This document shows positions 32,501 through 44,500 of a stretch of DNA of 64,000 bases, piece by piece; within the stretch, counting starts at the first letter, position 1; every line of letters starts with the position of its first letter. Location of the stretch: the NCBI GenBank assembly GCA_027922465.2, contig BQMF02000607.1, forward strand, positions 62,001 to 126,000, read 5' to 3'. The DNA comes from Turritopsis dohrnii. Taxonomy: Eukaryota > Cnidaria > Hydrozoa > Anthoathecata > Oceaniidae. The notes below the pieces were generated by a model. The model did no database searches, was not told where the DNA came from, and worked only from the letters and a program-made list of their open reading frames with translations. The position numbers were made by a program, and so were the translations under genes.

Positions 32501-35500
32501 CACACTTCGAAGGCTTCTATCGCTTATCTGGGTGAAGAATGTCCTTGTTATGTCAAACCACATTTTTGGCCTCCGAATTCTCCAGATCTCAATGTTTTAG
32601 ATTTTTCTGTGCGGGGTGATTTTGAATCGAAAGTGTGGAAGCACAAACCAACAGATGTTGAAAGCTTGAAAGAGGCAATCAAAGCTGAATGGGCTGTTTA
32701 CCCGCAGGAAAACATCGACAATGCCATTGACTCTTTTAAGAAAAGAATGAAGTATATCGTTGAAGCGGACGGAGGTCATATTGAACATTATAGATAGTTT
32801 TTTTCAATCAGATATTCTTGTTCTAAACTTGTTCACTGTTTTAATTAAATTTCGAAGCCATGAATCATATTCAATTGTATTCCAGAGAAATGAAATACAT
32901 CTTTGTTATTTTGACGTCAAAATGAATTCTCTTGTTCACTTCTGATTTCCGTACTTTTTGGTCTACCCTTTGTAACTTCAAAAATACTTTACATATAAAG
33001 CTGAAACTTTGCACACTTGTTACAAATATACTAGGGAGAAAGCATGTACAATTTCAAGGCGATTTGACAAATAGAAAAAAAGTTACGTCAAAAAGTCTAG
33101 GGTTTATCCCTTATATTATTTCTAGGGTGTTATATGTTTTATGTAATTTCTTTGTTTGCTATTGTGACTGTCCTTTTGTTGTAATTGCTGCTCGTGTTTA
33201 GATGTATGTATAAATTCATTTCAGTTGTTGTAAGGCGTTTGTGTACACTTATGTTAGTGTTGTGAGACGTGACTTATGTTAGTCACATTTTAGCTATGGT
33301 TTTCGCTTTTTGACATCCCTGTGTTTTTAACACTGTTATTTAGTAAGTATAATTTTTGTGTGTGTGTTTCTGGTTTTGTTTGAATGTTTCTAGTTGCTCA
33401 GCCGATCTTAAGATCGAGATGAGTATTGGAATCGGCGTTTTTTATTATTCTTCATTAAATTTTGCCGTTTTCGGAAAGTCCGTTCAGATTTCGGATTGTT
33501 TGTTTATTCAGAATAGTTAATGACAGACCCAAAATTTATGCTAAATGTAATACAAAAAGGCCACTTTCAGTATTAACTCATGAAAATATTAACTTTTTTA
33601 TAATTTTGAAATACTTTTAGAAGTTATTTTAGCTGCTTTATGTTGAAAAGTTTCCAATTCAATCTTTAAAATTTTTATTATCTAGTCTGTAAAATATGCA
33701 CACAGAGAACGTGAAACGTTTTCGATTTTGTTTTGAGGAAGTTGTAAAAGTAGCTTTGTAGAGTATTTGAAGAAGAATTTTAAGACTTCTTTCCTGTCTT
33801 TATTAACTATTGCCATGGAAATATTACCATGAAAACATTCCTTGTAGGCAATGTTTATGTTTAGTTGACTCTGGGAAAAGTTCTTGAAAAAGAAGATGAA
33901 GGATTGATAATAAACAAAACTGTGCTGTGCAAAAACTTTCATCATCACAACAGAAATGTATGTACATTACTGGTGAATATGCCTTATCAATAAATCCATA
34001 AAGCAGCTCATTTCCTTTAATAAATATTACACTGAAAGTTGAAGATATTGAAAAAATGTAAGCAAGTGAAATTGTCATTGAAAGCACAAAATTACTTCAC
34101 TTGTGACTTAATGGACCCAAACTGTCTTCGGTCCGATATAATAACTGCAAGTATAAACATCATGCGCAAGATATTGGTGAACGATTATGTTTAATAAAAC
34201 TGTTTTTCTGGCTCCGTAATGTCACAGTGAATTGAAAAGTGGTTGAGATTAACGTTTAATAAATTAAAGAAGGGAGTAATTTGGTGAATTCCAGACTGTA
34301 TCAAATTATTAGTCACTGTATAATGCTCGATCAAGTTAACACTGTGTGGGACTGATTAGTGTTAAATTTACATTGGAATTTTCTCTACTGCAAACCACGC
34401 GATGCAGGCACAAATGATTATGTTTGGGATATACTCAATGTCAGGAATGATAATTGGAATCAAACCAATATACATACACGTACTTTGAAGATTTGGAGTG
34501 TAACATGCTAGGACAGAATATAACATGTTTGAAAAGAACATTGTAATACGGATCCTAACAAAGTTTTTTGTCTTTTCGTGCACGATTGCTTTTTCTATAA
34601 ACTCCATGAAAAGATTCAAATGATAATATGCAGTCAGTGGCAGATCTAAAGGGCAGGCGCAACTTGTTGAGAAGCGCATTAACATAATTTGTCAATTTGT
34701 TTTTCTTTTATGTTTGATTTATTAACACTCTCTTACACAAGTTGCCACTTACCTTAAAGGGATTTTTTTGCGTCGATTAACTTTTGCGACTTTCGCGAAT
34801 TTTGGCCAAATTCGCAAAAATAAATCACGCAAAACGTCAAGACATGAACGATTCGGAAAAAAAATCCACGCAACATTTCATGATTTTATTTGCTAATTTT
34901 TGGGCTATGTGTACCTTTCGTAGAGTAACTGTTTCCTTGTACTTATCAAGCACCCATTGGTTTTGCAACGTGGCAGGCATGGAAATGGTGATTTTCGCTG
35001 ATATTTCTGAGCTATGTTATAAAATACACGCACTGCATTTTGTTCACATTCGCAAAAATAAATCCAAACATTTTCCTTGAGAATATCTGACTCGCAAAAA
35101 TTAATCCACGCAAAACGCTCTCAAACCCCTCGCAAAAATAAATCCGCGCAAAAGTAAATCTCCTTAAGGTACTTCTTGATCCGCCACGGGAAGGTTTAGT
35201 AGAAATAGATTTTCATATTATATACAATATAATTTTTTATATTGTCATGGAGTAAAATCTTTGAAATGCCCAAGTTTCTTCTGCTCCTACTAATCCAAGT
35301 TTTGAACAATTTCATGTAACGTTTACTTAAATATGCTTCGCATTTCTGGCAAAATTTGAAAGGTTTGCACAAAGAGCAATTGGAAGGTCCGGATGTTAAA
35401 TCTGGCAGTCACTTTTGCAGATTTGACATGGTCTTCAGTTTTTAAGCAAGTTTGACCTATTTTAACTCATTTGATTGTAATAGATTTAATAGTGTTGAAG

Positions 35501-38500
35501 TCAATACAATTGTGAAAGTCTTCGATCCATATAATTTTACATAATTTATGCTAGATATACTTCTGCAATTTATTTAGTCTTCCTCACTTCGCACTAGCCT
35601 CTTACTATAAGCGTCATCTCAAAGGGTTTGCCTGTAATGTAACATGAGCACAATTTAATCGCAATTATAATTGTTATATCGGCTGAGTTACCGCCCTTTA
35701 GTGCTGTTTTATTTCTTGTTTAATTTAAGATTAGGATTTCTATTATTTTTAAATTGAATTTATAATAGCCTCTTTTTTTGTTCTTTTTTTTGGAGCGTAT
35801 TTGCTGTTTGGAAAATATATATTTATCGTTTCAAACGCATTTTGAATAAGTTTCAGTTACAGTAAATAACAGTCGTTAGGCGGATTGGGATCCCCATATA
35901 TAAGGGAAGGCTATGTCAGCCGAAGACGTTAGGGAGCGGCCCCTCACTGAAAAGGGACGCATCTATAAACTGGAAATATACACCAGAATCAAATCGCTGT
36001 TTGAGAGGTCAATCAGGGAGGAAATCTTAAACATTCGTTCGCATATCGAAAGAAATTATCCTGTGTACATGGATTCTGCGAAAGGTTTATCCGCGTGATG
36101 AGATGAGAAGGCAAGATTGGCAGAACTGCAGCTTGAGGCAGATTTCGCAAGAAAGAGAGCAGAAGATGAGGCCAGGATGAGAATGAGTGAGATCGAATTT
36201 GAAATGGCAAAGGCAAAAGCGAAGTTAAAAGTATACGAAGAAGAAGAGAAGCCATTACCCGAAATGCCAATGCCAAAATGCCAAAAGATATGTATTGAGC
36301 AACGACAGTGAACAGAATCCAACAAACATTTTTGGTGTTAGTCGAAATGCCCAAGCCAATGCGACGCAAGCTGAGGCGACCGTGACGCAAAATGAAGCGA
36401 CTTTGACGCAAGCTCCAATTCAAAACGCAACACAAGCTGTTCTGCAAGATTCAGCACAGGCAATTATTTCTGATGCAGAACAATTCGCAAATCTGACAGA
36501 CATGATCACAAATACAGTTAGAACGACCGCGAATCCAGTAAATTCTGCCGCAACTTTTGCGAATGCAGTTGCAAGTATTACAAATCCGTGTTTAACGATC
36601 ATAAAACCTTCTGAAACGATTTCAAGACCTGTGACCTGTGACAATGTTCGTGCGACCAGCTCAAACGTTCATTCGTTCAGCCCCACCATTCGTGCGTCCT
36701 ACTCCAACGATCGCAACACCATCTGCAACGAATCTCTGTCCGTCGGCAGCGCCTTTCCAGCCGAAACCCACAGGATCGAAAACTTCAAGCCTTGAAGCGT
36801 CACAAGTTCTGTTGCAGCAAGCAATAGACCAGTTGCAGGCACCTATTCTTTACCTCGAAGTGTTTTATGGAAATGCTGTAGATTTTCTCTACTTCATCAC
36901 CCTATTTGAACAGGTTGTTGAAACCAAGGTCAGCGATCAAATGCGGCAGTTGACCCGACTTATAAAGTACACAGATGGCGATGGTAGAGAGATTGTTAAA
37001 AGCTGCATCTACCACCCACGTGATTCGTGCTACGATAATGCAATAAGTATGGAAATATCCACAAGATAAATGCAGAGTACCAGAAGCACCTATACAGTTG
37101 GCCGAAATTAAAACCGAGGGATCCAACATTTCATCCAACATCCTAAATTTCCTGTTGAGGTTTCAGTCAACTCTTGCAGTCATCGACAAGTCCAGAGAAA
37201 GCAACCCAGAGTTACTTCAACTGCTGATAACAAAGTTACCAAATTTTCTACAGGATCGTTGGAATCGTCGAATCAAAGAGCTGAGAAAGTCGAAAAGCAT
37301 CGAACCATCTGTATCCTTCTTTGTATCATTCATCGACAGCGAGTCAACCTTGATAAGTGACCCTTTGTATTCAAGGAACGCGTTACGCGAAAGTTCGAAA
37401 AAGCAAGAGACATCAAAGTTGAAGTCTTTTGAAACAAATACTAGAGAAGTAAAGCAGTGTATCATATGCTCTAAATCGTATCATGAAATCGAGAGCTTCC
37501 AAAAGTACCTATCGTTATCACCCAATGAAAGACGGAAAGTTGTCTTCGAAAAACGACTTTGTTTCGGTTGTTTGAAGCCCATGACATCAAATCATAACGG
37601 AAAGACGTGCAGGAACAATAAATCTTGTAGACAGTGCAAGAAGCCTCATCTTTCGAGAGCCTTGGAACCGTTAAAAACAATCACAAGCCAAAACAGGATA
37701 GTTAGGATAGTGCGTCGCTGGACCCCTGAATATCAGTCGTTCAAAGTCGAAATCGATATCGGTTAATCGTGTAGATGTCAAAAAGGTTAATGACAACACA
37801 GTCGCCGATCATTACTTTGCTGTTAAGGAGTCCTTGAAAGACGAATCCATCGAAGACGTTCTTTTGAAAATGTACAAATCAGATTTCAGTGAGAACGTAC
37901 CACACCCAGATCTTGCAACGGCGTCAAAGATTTCTGTCGAGGACCAACGATTTTTGCAACTGATGGATCAGGAGTCAACACATGTCAATGGTCATTACGT
38001 CTTACTTTTACCGTTTAGAGACGAAATGAAAGAAGTGCCTAACAATCGAAATCAAGCAATCCAACTAGCAAGATGGTTGAAAAAACGCCTGCTATCCAAT
38101 CCTACAATGCTGAGTGATTACAAGAAGTTCATGAAGGTTCTTTTCGAAAAGGGATATGCTGAACCTGCTCCAGACCCTCCTGTAGATTTATTTATTTTAT
38201 TTATTTATTTATTTATTTATTATTTCTTTATGGTTGGAGTGTAAAATAGTACAATAGACTAATAAATTCCAATATCAATGATAAAATATAAAAAAATGTA
38301 TATATATAAAACAAACAAACAGGTATTAGTTGCAATATTTGCATTTGCAATAAATTGCAAATGATTTCAGTTTACATTTAAATTTAGACAAGGACTTCTC
38401 TTGCTTTAAATTTGAAGGAAGATGATTCCAGGTTAGTGGAGCACGAAAATCAAAGGAATTTGTTGCACGATTTGTTTTAGCTCGTGTAATAACCAAAGAG

Positions 38501-41500
38501 ATTCCTTGTCTAAGACAATAAGCTTCAGGTTTGAGAACAAAAAAATCCCACATAAACTCTGGATTTAAATGATTCAAGGATATAAAGATTTCAATAACCA
38601 GAAGTTGGAGGTTATTAGCATGTACTGTGATGGATTTAGATGACGATAAAAGCTCGTCAAAGGTTTCTTCGAACCTGTTAAATCTGGCACAAAGAGCTTC
38701 ATGATGAGTTCTATCAATCAAGTTATGCGCCATCTTACTACAAAACATCCACTCCAGTGGACAGTAATTAAAAGATGACATTATGTACGCCTTATACAAG
38801 TGATCTACCTGATTTTGTGTAAGAAAACCTCTTATCCTCATCAAAGCCTTTATTTTAGAGGAGGCTTTCTTGCACATACTATCAACATGAGGATAAAAAG
38901 ATAACTTACGATCTATTGTGACTCCAAGGAGGGTGACGCTATTGGAGCGAACACTTTTGGCTGGACCTAAGTCTAAACAGACATTATTATCTTCAGTCCC
39001 CAGAAAAATTGCTTGAAACTTTTCAGAATTTACTACCATACCGTTACTCGAGAACCAATCTAACACAGAACTTAGGTCACTATTAATTCGACGAATGATA
39101 TCAGTGATATCTGAGCCGCAAACATATAAGGTGTTATCATCGGCAAAGTTGCATATGTTTTCTTGAACTGAAAATAATAAGTCGTTGATAAAGATGTTAA
39201 ACAGTAAAGTAGACAACAAAGTATGGTATTTGCCTCATCACGGAGTCTATCACCCGAAGAAGAGAGATAAAATTCGAGTCGTATTTGATTGCAGTACCCA
39301 ATACTCCAACTACTCCATCAATAAGAAATTGATGCAAGGACCTGATCTGACAAACCAGCTAGTGAATATTCTGACTGGATTTCGTCTAGATCCGATTGCA
39401 GTTGTCGCAGATATCGAGGCTGTTTCATCAAATCCAATTTCCAGCTAATCAAAGAGATTTGTGTGGTGGGAGAACGGTGATTTGGAGGACGAACTTAAGG
39501 ATGTACATCTGTTTGGAGGTGTACATTCTACAAGTACCGCCAACTATGCGCTAAAGAAGACAGGTACTGACTTTGGTGATGCATACCAGCCAGAGGCTGC
39601 AAACACAGTTCGAAACAACTTCTACGTCGACGATATGTGTAAGGCCTTCAAAACCGCATTATTGGCAGTTCAACTTTTTTAAGCAATTAAAGCTCTATGT
39701 CAAGAAGGTGGTTTCCGCTTAACGAAATTCAATTCAAACTCACGTGAAGTCCTGCAATCGATACCATTGGAAGAGCGAGCAAAGTCGCTTGGCAGCATTG
39801 ATCTTCATTGAAACATCGAGGCCGACCGATTTGGATATAACATTAATCTAAAGTCGACAGGATGCACTAGAAGAAAAGATACTTTCGTCTGTCTCAACAG
39901 TCTATGATCCACTAGGAATCGCGTCACCATACATTCTTCAAGGTAGGAAGCTGCTGCAGGAGATTTGCAGTGACAACTTGAAGTGGGATGACAACGTCTC
40001 AGAGGACCAAGAGAGATTAAGAGAAATCTTTGGAAGTCCCAGATACACCACCTTGAAAATCTTCAGCTTGCGCGTTGTTTCAAGTCATCAGGATTTCAAC
40101 CTACCGTAACCGAAATCCATCATTTCTCCGATGCCTCCTCTGAGTCCTATGGTCAGACATCATACATTCGATACGAAAGTTCCAGTGGCGATATTCATTG
40201 CTCCTTTGTGATTGGAAAGTCCAGAGTCGCACCAATAAAACGGCAGACGATTCCGAGACTAGAGCTGACCGCTACCGTTACCTCAGTGAAAGACGCAAAA
40301 AGTTTGAGACCACCATTCAAATGTAGTGATCTCGAAAAGTACTGGGCCGATAGCAAAGTTGTACTCGGTTACATATCCAACGAGATTAAACGATTTCATC
40401 TTTTCGTTTCAAATCGGATAAAGTTCATCAAAGACCACGCAGAGATCACACAATGGAGATACGTCCCAAGTGGAACGAATCCAGCGGATATTGCATCACG
40501 TGGTATGCAAGCAGAAAACTTGGTACGAAACGATTGTTGGCTGCGTGGTACTGAATTCCTATGGAAACATCGAGAGGAATGGCCTGCGCAAGAGGTGAAT
40601 TGCGTCGAGGATAAGGATCCCGAGGTGAAGAAGGTACGATCCAACGCAATTGCAGTTCCACATTGCCACGATCTTCTCACAACGTTAGAAACGCGGATTT
40701 CGAAGTGGAACCGAATGAGAACGGTCGTTGCTATCATGTTATCATGGAAGCATAAATCCAGACAGATTGATGTAACTTCCCTTCAAAACGCTGAAAAGGT
40801 CATCATTCGCCTGTTACAGAAGAAACATTTCAAGAACGAGTTGAAATCACTACCAAGCCAAAGAAACGAATCTTCAGAAAAAAACCGAAACCCGTTAAGA
40901 AAGATCAGTGACATCTATCGTCTCGATGCCTTTATCGACGAAGAAGGGATTCTACGTGTTGGAGGCAGATTGAAGGATTCTATGCTGACGTTTGAAGAGA
41001 TGCATCCAATTTTACTGCCGAAAAATAGCCCAACAACAACGCTAATCATTCGATGGTGTCACGAAAACGTTCAACACTCAGGACGAGGAATGACAATGAA
41101 TGAATTACGTCAAATCCTCATTCTGGTTCATCAAAGGAAATTCACAAGTTAATTTCGTAGTTTCGCAATATGTCAAGTGTCGATTTCTTCAAGGCAAAGC
41201 ACAGTCACCGAAGGTGGCCAACCTTTCGATTGACCGTCTTGAAGCTGCACCTCTTTTCTCGTTTAGCGCTGTCGATATGTTTGAGCCATTCCACATCAAA
41301 GAAGGACGGAAGGTTCGAAAACGATATGGGTCTCTCTTCATGTGTCTTGCCAGCAGAGCGATCCACATCGAGAGCACGAATACGATCGACACCGACAGTT
41401 TCATTCAAGCATTACGACGTTTCATCAGTCGACGTGGGCCAGTACGGATGTTACGAAGCGACAACGGCACTAACTTTGTTGGTGTGAAAAACGAGCTACA

Positions 41501-44500
41501 GAAAGCGATTCTGGAGCTCGACAACAAGAAAATTAAAAAGTTCTTATTAAGTCTAGATGCAGATTGGATCAACCCAACGTTGATAAGAAATCCTCCAACT
41601 GCAAGCAACTTCGGTGGCGTTTGGGAAAGGCAAATCAAGTCGGTACGAGCGATCCTTGCATCATTACTGAAGAACCACGGTGAAAGCTCAGACGACGAGT
41701 CGTTTTGCACATTGTTGACGGAAGTCCGATGCCAGTTTTTTCAATTCCACTACTCACAGCCAAGTCGAAAGTTGTACTTCCACCACCAGGCGTCTTCCAG
41801 AAGTCCGATTTGTATTGTCGACGACGTTGGTGACGCGTACAACATTTGTGTAACGAGTTTTGGTCACGGTGGAGAAAGTAATAAATGCACAATCTCCAAT
41901 AGCGTTCGAAATGGAACGAAAACCCATCAAACCTGGCAGTCGGTGACGTAGTCCTGCCAAAACAAGACGATGACTTCACGTGGCAAATGGGGTGTCGCAA
42001 TTGTTGCGATGGCGTGGTACGAATTGTTACTATTCGAAATGCTAATGGTTCTTATGTTAGACCAGTCAATAAAGGAAGATTCCTTGACGGAGAGCCAACA
42101 AAGTAGATAAGATCAAGTGTTACTTAGAGAAATAATTTCAAGATAATGTATTTTTCTTGAGTGGAGCCAGATATTCCAGCCGAGGTACGGCACGTGCAGC
42201 CATTTTGGTTCTCCTCCTCAGGTGCATTCATGTAGCAGTATTACTTAATAATAGTGTATTGATGTATTTGTCCTTTATATCGTCTCTAGGGTGTTATATG
42301 TTTTATGTAATTTCTTTGTTTCGTATTGTGACTGTCCTTTTGCTGTAATAGACCTTTCTCGAATTTCTGTTTAAACGATGCATTGTGGCCGAGTTGTCGT
42401 GTCTAACCTCGCTTTTAATATTTAAACTGTCTACAATTATTGAAATTGGAATTGAGAATAATTGAGACTATTGTTAAGCTGTAAAGTAATGATATTAGTA
42501 GAACAATGAATCGCATAAAAACGAGGTTAGATATGAAACTGATTCACAGTTCAGTGCTTAAAATGAAATTCGGGAAAGGTCTATTGCTGCTCGTTTTTTG
42601 ATGCATGTATAAATTCATTTCAGTTTTTGTAAAGCGTTTGTGTTCACTTATGTTAGTGTTGTGAGACGTGACTTATGTTAGTCATGTTTTAGCTATGGTT
42701 TTGTTTTTTTGACATCCTTGTATTTTTAAGACTGTTACTTAGTAAGTACATTTTTGTGTGTGTTTCTGGTTTTGTTTGAATGTTTCTAGTTTCTTGTTTA
42801 ATTTAAGATTAGGATTTCTATTATTTTTAAATTAAATTTGTAATAGCCTCCTTTTTTTGTTCTTTTTTTGTAGCGTATTTGCTGTTTGGAAAATATATGT
42901 TTATCGTTTCAAACGCATTTTGGATAAGTTTCCGTTACATGCGATCTATTTGATAAAAAAACTTGAACCAATTAAGAGCTACTCCTCGAATACCATAGGA
43001 ATATAGCTTTAAAAATAAAATATTATGGTCGACCGTATCGAACGCTTTTTGTAAATCTATCAGAATAGAGCAAGCATACTCACCAAAATCCAGAGCTTTT
43101 CTTATTTTCTCTGTGCAATTTATCAAGGGAGGCGATGTTGAGTGCTTAGATCTAAATCCAAACTGTAGAGGATAAAGACAATCACTTTTTTCAAAAATAT
43201 GGACAAGCCTCTTTTGCATGAGTTTCTGATAAACTTTATCAATACTATATAGTAGTGAAATAGGCCTAGAGTTTTCAGTACTTAATGGAGACCCTTTATT
43301 TTTAAAAACAACCATTGCTCCTTTAAGTTTTGAAGGAAACACACCTGTTACGAAAGACAAATTAATGAGTTCTGATAAAATAACAGAAACTTGATTTGAA
43401 ACAAGATTAAGAAGCTTAAAATGAATGCTGTTGGGACCAGAAGCTTTGCATTTACTGAAGGAATTTAAGATGTTTTGGACTTCAGAAGGATCTGTAGGAC
43501 TAGGAAAGATGGAATTCTGGTTTCAATTTTTAAGCCATTTGGAAAAATGATGTGTTGATTCAGGGATTTTAGAACAGACTTTGGAGGCAACATACGAAAA
43601 AAATTCATTAAATGTCTCTGAAACTATTAAAGGATCTGAGGTAACAGAGTTTTCTACAAGCAAGGAGATATTCCTGTTCGTCTTGGAATTTTGAACTGAT
43701 GATTTCTTTAATACCAGATCAAATCTTTCTCAAATTATTACTGTTAGTGACAAAACACTTGTTATAACAAAGCTTCTTACTAAGGCGCAAAAGAGTAACA
43801 ATAGGATTACGATAAAACTTATATCTGAAGAAAAGGAAATCTCTCAATCCATGGTCATCTGTATTATTGATGTCACCTAGGATACTATCTCAAATTTTCA
43901 TAGAAATTAAAAGTCCTTTTGTTATCCAAGGTTTACTTTGTAACTTAGCCTGCTTTTTGGTGAGTTTCGTCAAAGGCACGTGTTTGTCATAAAGAACATT
44001 ATACTCGTTTAAAAAAGCGTTGAAAATGCATCAGGGCCATTATCTTTGACTTTAAGAATTTCATCACAATTATTATTGCTAAAGTCCTGATAAAATTTTC
44101 CTTGATCAAACTTAAACCAGTTTCGTACCATACCTTTTGGCTTAGACGACATAGATTTCAGTATTAAATCAAGAAAAAGAAACTGTGGTAAGTGGTCCGA
44201 GATCCCAATACTGAGTTTACCAGAAGTTGAAGAAAAACTGTTAACAGACAAAAAAATGTTGTCAATCAAAGTTTCACTAGTAATACGAGTTGGTAGAGTA
44301 CTATATGGTAAAATTTGATATGAACCAAGATAATCAACAAAATTAGAATATGAAGATATACAATCACTGTTCAGAAGATTAATGTTAAAATCTCCTAGAA
44401 GAACACAAAGTTTATTGTCTTTAGAAACTTTGTTCAGAAAAGGTGACAAAAAACTTTCATTAAAAACTTCAACATCCATTGAAAGATGCCTATAAACACA

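Larger units (their letters stand above)
33396..35711. mobile_element. 2.3-kb insertion in BEL 5' LTR with CTCAGCCGAT ends
   Basis: Comparison with the uninterrupted LTR at 42790 places an insertion between TGTTTCTAG and TTTCTTG. Near its ends are CTCAGCCGATCTTAA and an inverted CTCAGCCGATATAA. About 24 bp lie outside the right copy, so the borders are approximate. It holds minus-strand ORFs (34368-34685, 33682-34087) with several hydrophobic segments but no recognised transposase, and a MITE at 34752-35169. Class unassigned. Confidence 0.6.
31246..35861 (+). repeat. 5' LTR of BEL/Pao element, split by two insertions
   Basis: Three blocks match the 3' LTR in order: 31246-31332, 33114-33395 and 35712-35861. 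The first joint is the mariner target TA after AATAGTG. The second falls after TGTTTCTAG. The sister sequence at 42172-42939 is uninterrupted at both points, proving that the intervening DNA is inserted. The LTR starts TATTCCAGCC and ends GTTACA. Confidence 0.8.
31246..42939 (+). mobile_element. BEL/Pao LTR retrotransposon, degenerate, with four nested insertions
   Basis: Two LTRs, gag-like and pol regions lie in plus orientation inside a minus-strand LINE, bracketed by TGCGA. The 5' LTR is 31246-35861, but 31333-33113 (mariner) and about 33396-35711 (another element) interrupt it, leaving some 540 bp. The 3' LTR is 42172-42939, with a 231-bp MITE, again leaving about 535 bp. Pol is further cut by a LINE at 38187-39208. 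Coding frames are short and shifted, so the copy is dead. LTR-LTR differences are visible, which suggests an older insertion than the composite transposon at 50 kb. Confidence 0.85.

Noticed and set aside
40396..41404. Several minus-strand ORFs opposite BEL pol
   Set aside because: Shadow frames of the pol gene on the plus strand.
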